From Dethiobacter sp. (lineage in GTDB: Bacteria; Bacillota; Dethiobacteria; DTU022): a DNA stretch of 5,839 nucleotides. This document shows, one piece after another, positions 1 to 5,566 of the stretch. The notes under the pieces were generated by a model that was given only the letters and a program-made list of their open reading frames with translations, had not been told where the DNA came from and made no database searches. The stretch lies in the NCBI GenBank assembly GCA_018333405.1, contig JAGXSR010000189.1, positions 1 through 5,839 on the forward strand, written 5' to 3'. A program made the translations under genes and the position numbers. Position 1 is the first letter of the stretch. Every line of letters begins with the position of its first letter.

Positions 1-1
1 G

Positions 2-121
2 GCTGTTGGACTGGAACAGGCTTTAAAGATCCTGAAACCCGACCGGACCGCTATCCCAAAAGACGCCTTTCCCAAAAAGTTGTGCGTATACCCTAAACAA
101 CTGCCCCGCCTGGAGGGATAA
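2..121 (+). CDS. C-terminal end of an unidentified protein (5' truncated by window)
   Basis: An open frame runs from the window edge to a TAA at 119-121 and gives 39 residues, beginning AVGLEQALKILK and ending YPKQLPRLEG. The frame is lysine- and proline-rich and has ordinary codon use, which fits the tail of a soluble protein whose start lies outside the window. I do not recognise the family. The closing segment (PKKLCVYP, then a short tail) faintly recalls the last strand of some zinc-binding medium-chain dehydrogenases, but that is only an impression. It is separated from the next gene by 207 nt carrying that gene's own promoter candidate, so it is probably a separate transcription unit. 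I see no clear intrinsic terminator behind it. Confidence 0.5.
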   Translation, partial: AVGLEQALKILKPDRTAIPKDAFPKKLCVYPKQLPRLEG

Positions 122-210
122 ATATTTTTCATAGTATTGGCGCCCGAGGGCAGATCTCTATTCTAGTCGAAAATTACCGGCAAAAGAAGGTATTGTCTGA
201 TATTTAGCAA

Positions 211-227
211 ATGTATGATAAATACAT
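211..227. promoter_or_regulatory. Operator-like inverted repeat upstream of the atoE-type gene
   Basis: ATGTAT (211-216) and ATACAT (222-227) form a perfect 6-bp inverted repeat around a 5-nt centre. It lies in AT-rich DNA about 34 nt upstream of the candidate -35 box at 261. The size and symmetry suit a binding site for a dimeric regulator. No regulator gene is in the window, and in AT-rich DNA such a repeat can arise by chance. Confidence 0.25.
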
Positions 228-260
228 AAAATATAAAATTATTTTTATTTGAGCAACACA

Positions 261-289
261 ATGACTTTACCCTGGCGGTATGCTAATAT
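261..289 (+). promoter_or_regulatory. Candidate sigma-A promoter for the atoE-type gene
   Basis: The -35 candidate ATGACT (261-266) matches TTGACA at four of six positions. After a 17-nt spacer comes the -10 candidate TAATAT (284-289), also four of six, preceded by TG at 281-282, which makes an extended -10 element. Transcription would start near 296, giving a leader of about 33 nt that contains the Shine-Dalgarno sequence at 311-319. The surrounding DNA is AT-rich, so other hexamer pairs are possible, for example TTGTCT at 193 with TGATAA at 216. Confidence 0.4.
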
Positions 290-328
290 ATTTACTAATA
301 TTTCTATTTAAAGGAGGAGCAGGATCGT

Positions 329-1708
329 ATGGTTCAACGTATCGGAGCTTACCTTACCAAAGTATCATGCAAGTACATGCCCGACCCGTTTATTTTTGCT
401 ATTTTGTTATCTATTCTCGTTTTTATTGGCGGCATAACTTTGGCCAACCAGACTCCTTTCCAAATGATCCTTCATTGGAAAGGAGGTTTCTGGAACCTGC
501 TGACCTTTGCCATGCAGATGTCCCTGATCATTGTTCTCGGCTTTGCCGTGGCCAGTTCGCAAATTGTCAATCGCTGGCTGCAAGCGCTGGCCAATACCGC
601 TAAAAACTCCCGTCAGGCTGTGTTTATGGTTGCGCTGGTTGCTACCATCGGCGGGATGATCAGCTGGGGATTTGGCCTCGTTCTTGGCGCTCTCTTTGCC
701 AAAGAAATGGGGAAATCGGGGTACCTCCGCGGGATAAAAATGCACTATCCCTTACTTGGCGCCGCCGCTTACCTGTCCATGCTGGTCTGGCATGCCGGCC
801 TCTCCGGTTCGGCGCCGCTTCTGGTGGCCACCCCCGGCCATGTCATGGAAGCATCAATCGGTATCATTCCGATTGCCAAAACACTGTTTAACCCGATGAA
901 CCTTTTTGTTATTGTGGCCCAACTGATCTTTGTCCCGCTGTTTGCATACCTTGTTCATCCGAAAAAGGACAATGAACTTTTGTCAATTGATGATTGCCTG
1001 ACTCCGGACGAGGTTGCTGATGTCGTAGTAAAGGAAACAAAAGAGCAATGTCTCACCCAGGACGACATCGCATACGGTAAAACAATCGCCAACCGTTTAG
1101 ATAACAGTCGCATTTTGACCTGGATCATCGGGATAAGCGGCATGATCTTTATCGGCCATCATTTTGCCACAAAGGGCTTCGACCTGAATTTGAACATCCT
1201 AAACGGAATCTTTCTCTTTGTCGGCATGCTGCTGCACAAGACGCCGATGAATTATGTGCGCGCAATTTCGGAGGGGGTTAAAGGTGTAGGCGGGGTTCTG
1301 CTGCAATTCCCGTTTTATGCCGGAATGATGGGTATGATGGCCGGCTCGGGTTTGATCGCCATCATCGCGGGATGGTTTGTGGCCATTTCCACCGCATATA
1401 CCTATCCGTTGTTTACCTTTCTCAGCGCGGCGATCGTGAACCTGTTTATTCCCTCCGGCGGCGGGCAGTGGGTTGTTCAGGGGCCGATCATGATTGAAGC
1501 GGCAAACGCACTTGGCGTATCGCATCCTCAGACGATCATGGCTCTTGCTTATGGTGATCAGTTCACAAATATGGTGCAGCCGTTTTGGGCGATTGCTCTG
1601 CTTGGAATTACCGGCCTTAAAGCCCGGCAGATCATCGGCTATACAGCCACGATCATGCTCATGTCGACCTTTATTTATGTGTTCGCCACATTGTTTTTAC
1701 CCGCATAA
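329..1708 (+). CDS. atoE: Short-chain fatty acid transporter, AtoE family
   Basis: This 459-residue integral membrane protein of the AtoE/SCFA transporter family is close in length to E. coli AtoE (about 440 residues), which is associated with acetoacetate/butyrate use. Hydrophobic segments run through most of the chain. They are broken by one charged cytoplasm-like stretch at roughly residues 211-260. Family hallmarks are visible: WHAGLSGSAPL (154-164), NLFIPSGGGQWVVQGP (371-386), and the block from GDQFTNMVQPFW (409-420) into GITGLKAR (426-433). The start is an ATG with a strong Shine-Dalgarno sequence, AAGGAGGAG at 311-319, 9 nt upstream. A hairpin follows the stop, so it is probably monocistronic. 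The substrate cannot be read from sequence. Because the next genes make propionyl-CoA, propionate (export or uptake) is a reasonable inference; butyrate or acetoacetate remain possible. The gene appears intact. Confidence 0.93.
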   Translation: MVQRIGAYLTKVSCKYMPDPFIFAILLSILVFIGGITLANQTPFQMILHWKGGFWNLLTFAMQMSLIIVLGFAVASSQIVNRWLQALANTAKNSRQAVFMVALVATIGGMISWGFGLVLGALFAKEMGKSGYLRGIKMHYPLLGAAAYLSMLVWHAGLSGSAPLLVATPGHVMEASIGIIPIAKTLFNPMNLFVIVAQLIFVPLFAYLVHPKKDNELLSIDDCLTPDEVADVVVKETKEQCLTQDDIAYGKTIANRLDNSRILTWIIGISGMIFIGHHFATKGFDLNLNILNGIFLFVGMLLHKTPMNYVRAISEGVKGVGGVLLQFPFYAGMMGMMAGSGLIAIIAGWFVAISTAYTYPLFTFLSAAIVNLFIPSGGGQWVVQGPIMIEAANALGVSHPQTIMALAYGDQFTNMVQPFWAIALLGITGLKARQIIGYTATIMLMSTFIYVFATLFLPA

Positions 1709-1744
1709 AACGATTAGGACTCGTTTTGCTGAATTGGAAAAACA

Positions 1745-1783
1745 AAGATCAGCTCTTTGCCGTATCGGTAAAGAGCTGATCTT
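1745..1783. terminator. Long perfect hairpin after the atoE-type gene, likely terminator
   Basis: The arms AAGATCAGCTCTTT (1745-1758) and AAAGAGCTGATCTT (1770-1783) are perfect 14-bp complements. The inner sequence extends the stem by a G-U and three Watson-Crick pairs to a TAT triloop, for about 18 bp in total. It begins 36 nt after the atoE-type stop. On the + strand the stem is followed by ATATAAAT rather than a clean T tract. On the - strand it is followed by TTGTTTTTCC, a better T-rich tail. It may therefore terminate in both directions, or act as a 3' stabilising stem on the + strand. Confidence 0.65.
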
Positions 1784-1885
1784 ATATAAATCAATATTTT
1801 ACAAAATTCCAGCAACTGCTTTTATATATGTTCAGCATGGCGCCAAGTTAACGCATCTGATTTAGACTGTTTGACTGCTTTGTGG

Positions 1886-1917
1886 TAGTATATGCTTGTC
1901 ATCCCAATCTAGTATAT
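1886..1917. repeat. Pair of 8-bp direct repeats upstream of the decarboxylase genes
   Basis: TAGTATAT occurs at 1886-1893 and again at 1910-1917, with a 24-nt start-to-start interval, just before the mmdD ribosome binding site. This lies in the 156-nt gap between the hairpin and mmdD, where the operon promoter should be. The repeats might be regulator half-sites or overlapping -10-like elements. A TTGACT at 1871-1876 is the only good -35-like hexamer nearby, but no -10 hexamer lies at the usual 16-18 nt distance. Function is unproven. Confidence 0.25.
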
Positions 1918-1920
1918 TTC

Positions 1921-1927
1921 AGGGGGG
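1921..1927 (+). promoter_or_regulatory. Ribosome binding site of mmdD (unusual spacing)
   Basis: AGGGGGG lies 12 nt before the GTG at 1940, a longer gap than at the neighbouring genes (8-9 nt). It is the only purine-rich tract that can serve this frame. There is no ATG in frame until codon 22, which is inside the membrane segment, so GTG at 1940 is the supported start. ATCCC at 1901-1905 could pair with GGGGT at 1924-1928 and partly mask the site; this is a weak possibility. Confidence 0.5.
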
Positions 1928-1939
1928 TTTGGTTTACAG

Positions 1940-2323
1940 GTGATTGACATATCTTACGTCTTTCAGATCACGTTGTTTGGGTTTGCCTTTGTGTGTGTGA
2001 CCATGTTTTTGTTATATCTGATCCTGATTTTATACAAGCACTTTTTCGAAAACTTTAAGAAAAACGACAAAGAGATCCGGCTGTCCACACCGCAGCCACA
2101 GCTGCGGAGCGCGCCGCCCGCAGCCGGCCTTTCGCCGCAGATTGTGGCGGCGATAACCGCGGCTGTTGCCGGCAGCTTGCCGCGGCAGGATATTGCTCCG
2201 GGTGCGGCCACAATAACTGCTTTGGCGCAGCAGACAGGCGGCGAAAGCCGGTGGGCGGATGCCGGCCGGAAGGCGCTGATGGACGGAAAACGCGGGATCG
2301 AACAATTAAGGAGGAGAGGGTAA
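1940..2323 (+). CDS. mmdD: Methylmalonyl-CoA decarboxylase delta subunit (OadG/MmdD family)
   Basis: This 127-residue protein has the architecture of the small OadG-type subunit of sodium-pumping decarboxylases. It has one N-terminal transmembrane helix (about residues 8-32), then a charged segment (FENFKKNDKE), a Pro/Ala-rich linker (about 50-64), and an Ala-rich helix SPQIVAAITAAVAGSL (65-80), a type common in OadG-like proteins. The basic tail contains RWADAGRKALM (104-114). In known enzymes this subunit anchors the carboxyltransferase and biotin carrier to the membrane beta subunit and helps assembly. In Veillonella a separate epsilon subunit resembles the tail of delta; no separate epsilon gene is present here, so this protein presumably supplies that part. 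Translation starts at GTG. The stop lies 2 nt before mmdC, whose Shine-Dalgarno sequence sits inside this gene's last codons, so the two are probably translationally coupled. The family is divergent; the assignment rests on architecture and context. Confidence 0.85.
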   Translation: MIDISYVFQITLFGFAFVCVTMFLLYLILILYKHFFENFKKNDKEIRLSTPQPQLRSAPPAAGLSPQIVAAITAAVAGSLPRQDIAPGAATITALAQQTGGESRWADAGRKALMDGKRGIEQLRRRG

Positions 2324-2325
2324 AT

Positions 2326-2724
2326 ATGAAAAAATTTAAAGTAACCGTAGACGGACAAGTTTATGAAGTGCTGGTTGAAGAGGTGCAGGGGAGCTCTAGT
2401 GCGCCTCAGATCACACCGCTGGAAATAAAAACCGCTTCGCCGGCGGGAAAAAAGCTGGAGGCGGAAAAAAGCTTGCCGCAAGCGCCGCCTGTTCCCCGCG
2501 GCTCTTCAGGGGGCGCTGTGGTGTCCTCACCGATGCCCGGTTCCATTGTTTCCATGAAAGTCCAGGTTGGAGACAGAGTGGCCGCAGGTGATCTATTGTT
2601 GATTCTGGAAGCGATGAAGATGGAAAACGAGGTGGTCGCGCCGTTTTCAGGAATAGTTGTGGAGATCATGGCCAAAAACGGAGCGGCTGTAAACAGCGGG
2701 GAGCCTTTACTGGCCATCGGTTAG
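2326..2724 (+). CDS. mmdC: Biotin carrier (gamma) subunit of methylmalonyl-CoA decarboxylase
   Basis: This 132-residue biotinyl-domain protein carries the carboxyl group as carboxybiotin between the carboxyltransferase and the membrane decarboxylase. It has a short N-terminal beta-rich segment (MKKFKVTVDGQVYEVLVEEV) typical of these carriers. A flexible Ala/Pro/Gly linker (about 22-62) follows, then a biotinyl-lipoyl domain (about 64-132). The biotinylation motif EAMKMENEV is complete; the acceptor lysine is K98 (codon 2617-2619), 34 residues from the C terminus as is usual. The downstream turn PFSGIV is also present. The start is the ATG at 2326, 9 nt after GGAGGAG (2310-2316), which lies within the end of mmdD. 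An upstream in-frame extension to 2251 would overlap mmdD by 73 nt and lacks a fitting Shine-Dalgarno sequence. No truncation is seen. Confidence 0.93.
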   Translation: MKKFKVTVDGQVYEVLVEEVQGSSSAPQITPLEIKTASPAGKKLEAEKSLPQAPPVPRGSSGGAVVSSPMPGSIVSMKVQVGDRVAAGDLLLILEAMKMENEVVAPFSGIVVEIMAKNGAAVNSGEPLLAIG

Positions 2725-2760
2725 AGGCAGACAAAATCGTCGTTCTATATAAGCCAAATA

Positions 2761-2766
2761 GAGGAG
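2761..2766 (+). promoter_or_regulatory. Ribosome binding site that decides the mmdB start
   Basis: GAGGAG at 2761-2766 stands 8 nt before the GTG at 2775. A GTG at 2766, which opens a frame three codons longer, overlaps the last base of this site and has no Shine-Dalgarno sequence of its own at a workable distance. An ATG at 2784 would leave a 17-nt gap. The spacing therefore favours GTG 2775. Confidence 0.7.
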
Positions 2767-2774
2767 TGAACCGG

Positions 2775-3905
2775 GTGTTAAGCATGATCCTGGATTTTTT
2801 TCAAAGTACAGGCTTTTATAACCTGACCCTGCCCCAGACTGTGATGATTATTATCTCCTGTGTGATGCTCTATCTGGGCATTGCCCGAAAATATGAGCCG
2901 TTGCTGCTGGTTCCGATCAGCTTCGGCATGCTGCTGGTCAATCTGCCTTTGGGTGAGCTGATGCGCCCGGAATCGGGCTCTGTGATCGGTGGCTTGCTGT
3001 GGTATATCTCCCGGGGATTGGAGCTGGGTATATTTCCGCCGCTGATCTTTCTTGGCATCGGCGCCATGACCGACTTTGGGCCGATGATTGCCAATCCGGT
3101 GACCTTATTTTTAGGCGCGGCGGCCCAGTTCGGCATATTTACCACCTTTATCGGCGCTAATCTGCTTGGGTTTACCGCGCCCCAGTCGGCGGCGATCGGT
3201 ATCATCGGCGGCGCCGATGGACCGACGGCGATATTTTTAGCCAATGCCCTGGCTCCTGAGCTTTTAGGGCCAGTCGCCTTGGCCGCTTATTCCTATATGG
3301 CCCTGGTGCCTGTGATCCAGCCGCCGATCATGCGTCTTTTAACCACTCAGCAGGAGCGCAGCGTGGTGATGAGCCAGCTGCGTGAAGTTTCCAAGACCGA
3401 AAAGGTGCTCTTTCCGATTATTGTGATTATCCTGGCCGGGCTTTTGCTTCCCCCGGCGCTGCCGCTTCTGGGCACCTTTATGTTGGGTAACCTGCTCAAA
3501 GAGAGCGGGGTTACCGAGCGGCTGAGCAATACCGCCCAAAATGACCTGAATAATATCGTGGTTGTATTCTTGGGGCTATCGGTCGGCGGCAAAGCTACTG
3601 CCGAATATTTTCTGACCCCCGGCACGATTAAAATTATTGTTCTGGGGCTTCTGGCCTTTGCTGTGGGCACCGCTGCGGGAGTGCTGATGGGCAAACTGCT
3701 CTACCGGTTAAGCGGGGGCAAGATCAACCCGCTGATCGGCTCAGCCGGGGTTTCGGCCGTTCCGATGGCGGCGCGCGTTTCCCAGATCGAGGGCAAAAGA
3801 GCAAATCCGAACAGCTATCTTTTGATGCACGCCATGGGTCCCAATGTCTCCGGAGTGATCGGCTCAGCCATCGCCGCCGGGATTTTGCTTTCCATCCTTA
3901 AATAA
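2775..3905 (+). CDS. mmdB: Methylmalonyl-CoA decarboxylase beta subunit, Na+-translocating (OadB/MmdB family)
   Basis: This 376-residue polytopic membrane protein decarboxylates carboxybiotin and exports Na+, consuming a proton. Length and sequence fit the OadB/MmdB/GcdB family. With the GTG at 2775 as residue 1, the signature GGADGPTAIFLA (145-156) holds the essential aspartate D148, corresponding to D203 of Klebsiella OadB. The residues reported as important in Klebsiella (Y229, N373, G377, S382) fall at identical offsets from this aspartate: Y174 in AAYSYMALVP, and N318, G322 and S327 in NPLIGSAGVS. A further conserved-looking block, SYLLMHAMGPNVSG (347-360), is near the C terminus. It lies 50 nt after mmdC and 68 nt before mmdA, in one apparent operon. 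Sequence alone does not separate the beta subunits of the methylmalonyl-CoA, oxaloacetate, glutaconyl-CoA and malonate enzymes; the neighbouring alpha subunit supports methylmalonyl-CoA. Confidence 0.93.
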   Translation: MLSMILDFFQSTGFYNLTLPQTVMIIISCVMLYLGIARKYEPLLLVPISFGMLLVNLPLGELMRPESGSVIGGLLWYISRGLELGIFPPLIFLGIGAMTDFGPMIANPVTLFLGAAAQFGIFTTFIGANLLGFTAPQSAAIGIIGGADGPTAIFLANALAPELLGPVALAAYSYMALVPVIQPPIMRLLTTQQERSVVMSQLREVSKTEKVLFPIIVIILAGLLLPPALPLLGTFMLGNLLKESGVTERLSNTAQNDLNNIVVVFLGLSVGGKATAEYFLTPGTIKIIVLGLLAFAVGTAAGVLMGKLLYRLSGGKINPLIGSAGVSAVPMAARVSQIEGKRANPNSYLLMHAMGPNVSGVIGSAIAAGILLSILK

Positions 3906-3915
3906 ACCGACCATG

Positions 3916-3932
3916 ACCGGAAATTAACCGGT
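3916..3932. repeat. Small inverted repeat between mmdB and mmdA
   Basis: ACCGG (3916-3920) and CCGGT (3928-3932) form a 5-bp inverted repeat with a 7-nt loop, starting 10 nt after the mmdB stop. No T tract follows, so it is not a convincing terminator. It could mark an mRNA processing or stability site between the membrane and carboxyltransferase genes, or be chance. Confidence 0.25.
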
Positions 3933-3973
3933 AAAGATATACGCAAGTTTAAAAATAATTAAGAAAGCGGTGG

Positions 3974-5524
3974 ATGAATATAATGGAAGATAAATTACAG
4001 CACCTGGCAGATCGCCGCCGACTGACCCAAGGCGGGGGCGGTGAAAAACGGGTTGCGGAGCAGCATGAAAAAGGGAAGCAGACTGCCCGCGAGCGTTTGG
4101 AGATGTTGCTTGATCAGGGCAGCTTTATCGAGCTGGGCGCCTTTGTGCAAACAAACTTAGGAGACGCCGGCAGCCTGGATATAAAAAACCCCGGCGAGGG
4201 AGTAGTCGCCGGCTGTGGGACGATAGACGGCCGCCGGGTGTACCTGTACGCCCAGGATTTCACAGTGGCCGGAGGCTCCTTAGGCGAAGCTCATGCCGCC
4301 AAGATCTGCCGGGTATTGGACTTAGCCGGTCAGAACGGCGCCCCGCTGATCGGGCTAAATGACTCCGGTGGGGCGCGCATCCAGGAAGGAGTATCTGCTC
4401 TGGACGGTTTTGGCTCCATTTTTTACCGCAACACGATCTATTCGGGCGTTGTCCCCCAGATCTCGGTGATCATGGGTCCGTGCGCCGGCGGCGCCGTTTA
4501 CTCGCCGGCTCTGACTGACTTTGTGTTCATGGTGAACCAGACCGGGAACATGTTTATTACCGGCCCGCAGGTGATCAAAGCGGTGACCGGAGAGAGTGTC
4601 AGCTCAGAAGAGCTGGGCGGCGCCGCTACCCATAATCAGACCAGCGGCGTGGCGCACTTTTATGCGCAGAGCGAAGAGGATTGTATCCGGCAGATCAAAG
4701 AGCTGTTAAGTTTCCTCCCTTCCAACAACTTAGATGAAGCGCCGCTATCCTCTCCGCGGGAGCCGGCGCTTTCGGCGGAGGAGCTGGTGACCATAATCCC
4801 GGAGAGCCCGAATAAGGCCTACGATGTGCGGGAGATCATCTTGCGGGTGGTCGACGGCAGCGAATTTATGGAAGTGCACAGTGGCTTTGCCCAAAATGCC
4901 GTAGTCGGCTTTGCCCGTATCGGCGGCCGTCCGACAGGGGTTATTGCCAACCAGCCCCTGGTCAAGGCCGGCTGCCTGGATATCAACTCATCCGATAAAA
5001 TTGCCCGTTTTGTCCGTTTCTGTGACTGCTTTAACCTGCCGCTTGTCACCTTAGTGGATGTGCCCGGCTATCTTCCCGGAGTGGAGCAGGAATGGGGCGG
5101 GGTAATTCGTCACGGGGCCAAGATCCTCTATGCCTATTCTGAAGCTACGGTGCCGCAGATCTCGATTATATTACGCAAAGCTTATGGCGGCGCCTATATC
5201 GCCATGAATTCCAGTTCCCTGGGCGCAGATCTCTGCCTGGCCTGGCCTACCGCGGAGATTGCCGTGATGGGTCCCGAAGGCGCGGTGAACATTATCAACC
5301 GGCGCGAACTGGAGGCTTCAGAAAACCCGGAGCAGGCGCGCTTTGATCTGGTGCAGCAGTACCGTGCTAAATATGCTAACCCGTATATTGCCGCGGCCCG
5401 GGGCTGGATTGATCAGGTGATTGATCCAAGGGAGACCCGCGCTGCCCTGATCCATGGCCTGAAAATGCTGGAAACAAAACGCGAGCAGCGGCCGCAGCGC
5501 AAGCACGGCAATATTCCGCTGTAA
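3974..5524 (+). CDS. mmdA: Methylmalonyl-CoA decarboxylase alpha subunit (carboxyltransferase)
   Basis: This 516-residue cytoplasmic carboxyltransferase transfers the carboxyl group of (S)-methylmalonyl-CoA to biotin on the gamma subunit, leaving propionyl-CoA. It has the two crotonase-like halves of the acyl-CoA carboxyltransferase family. The N half includes NDSGGARIQEG (129-139) and the oxyanion-type loop GPCAGGAVYSP (168-178), then TGPQVIKAVTGE (196-207) and LGGAATH (214-220). The C half includes VDVPGYLPGVEQE (361-373), the second loop RKAYGGAYIAMNS (401-413), GADLCLAWPTAEIAVMGPEGA (417-437, key GAD and AWPTAE) and the C-terminal signature RPQRKHGNIPL. Length and ending match MmdA (about 510 residues) and not the longer glutaconyl-CoA enzyme; a transcarboxylase 12S or propionyl-CoA carboxylase beta role is less likely beside MmdB. 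The start is uncertain: ATG 3974 has a weak AAGAAAG site (3961-3967), and ATG 3983, in frame, would give 513 residues. It is the last subunit gene here, although mmdA comes first in the best-known operons. Confidence 0.93.
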   Translation: MNIMEDKLQHLADRRRLTQGGGGEKRVAEQHEKGKQTARERLEMLLDQGSFIELGAFVQTNLGDAGSLDIKNPGEGVVAGCGTIDGRRVYLYAQDFTVAGGSLGEAHAAKICRVLDLAGQNGAPLIGLNDSGGARIQEGVSALDGFGSIFYRNTIYSGVVPQISVIMGPCAGGAVYSPALTDFVFMVNQTGNMFITGPQVIKAVTGESVSSEELGGAATHNQTSGVAHFYAQSEEDCIRQIKELLSFLPSNNLDEAPLSSPREPALSAEELVTIIPESPNKAYDVREIILRVVDGSEFMEVHSGFAQNAVVGFARIGGRPTGVIANQPLVKAGCLDINSSDKIARFVRFCDCFNLPLVTLVDVPGYLPGVEQEWGGVIRHGAKILYAYSEATVPQISIILRKAYGGAYIAMNSSSLGADLCLAWPTAEIAVMGPEGAVNIINRRELEASENPEQARFDLVQQYRAKYANPYIAAARGWIDQVIDPRETRAALIHGLKMLETKREQRPQRKHGNIPL

Positions 5525-5566
5525 GGGATATGGTTAATCCGGAATTAATGAAAGGAGAAGAAAGTA

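Noticed and set aside
137..144. TTGGCGCC here and, on the other strand, near 1838-1846 as a shared operator
   Set aside because: GGCGCC is frequent throughout the coding DNA of this window, so the match carries little weight.
273..285. Possible sigma-54 (-24/-12) promoter around CTGGCGGTATGCT
   Set aside because: The GG and GC elements are about 4 nt too close together.
479..486. AAAGGAGG Shine-Dalgarno-like sequence inside the atoE-type gene
   Set aside because: It encodes conserved in-frame residues (Lys-Gly-Gly) and no start codon of another supported frame follows at a suitable distance.
1494..1865. Open frame overlapping the end of the atoE-type gene and the following hairpin
   Set aside because: It runs out of frame through a conserved transporter region, includes the hairpin, and has low-complexity, non-protein-like sequence.
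1871..1896. TTGACT (1871-1876) with TATGCT (1891-1896) as a promoter for the mmd genes
   Set aside because: The 14-nt spacer is too short for a normal sigma-A promoter; kept only as a remark under the direct repeats.
1963..2481. 172-codon open frame on the minus strand across mmdD and mmdC
   Set aside because: It is a shadow of two recognisable genes, rich in Arg/Cys/Ser from antisense codons, with no family motifs.
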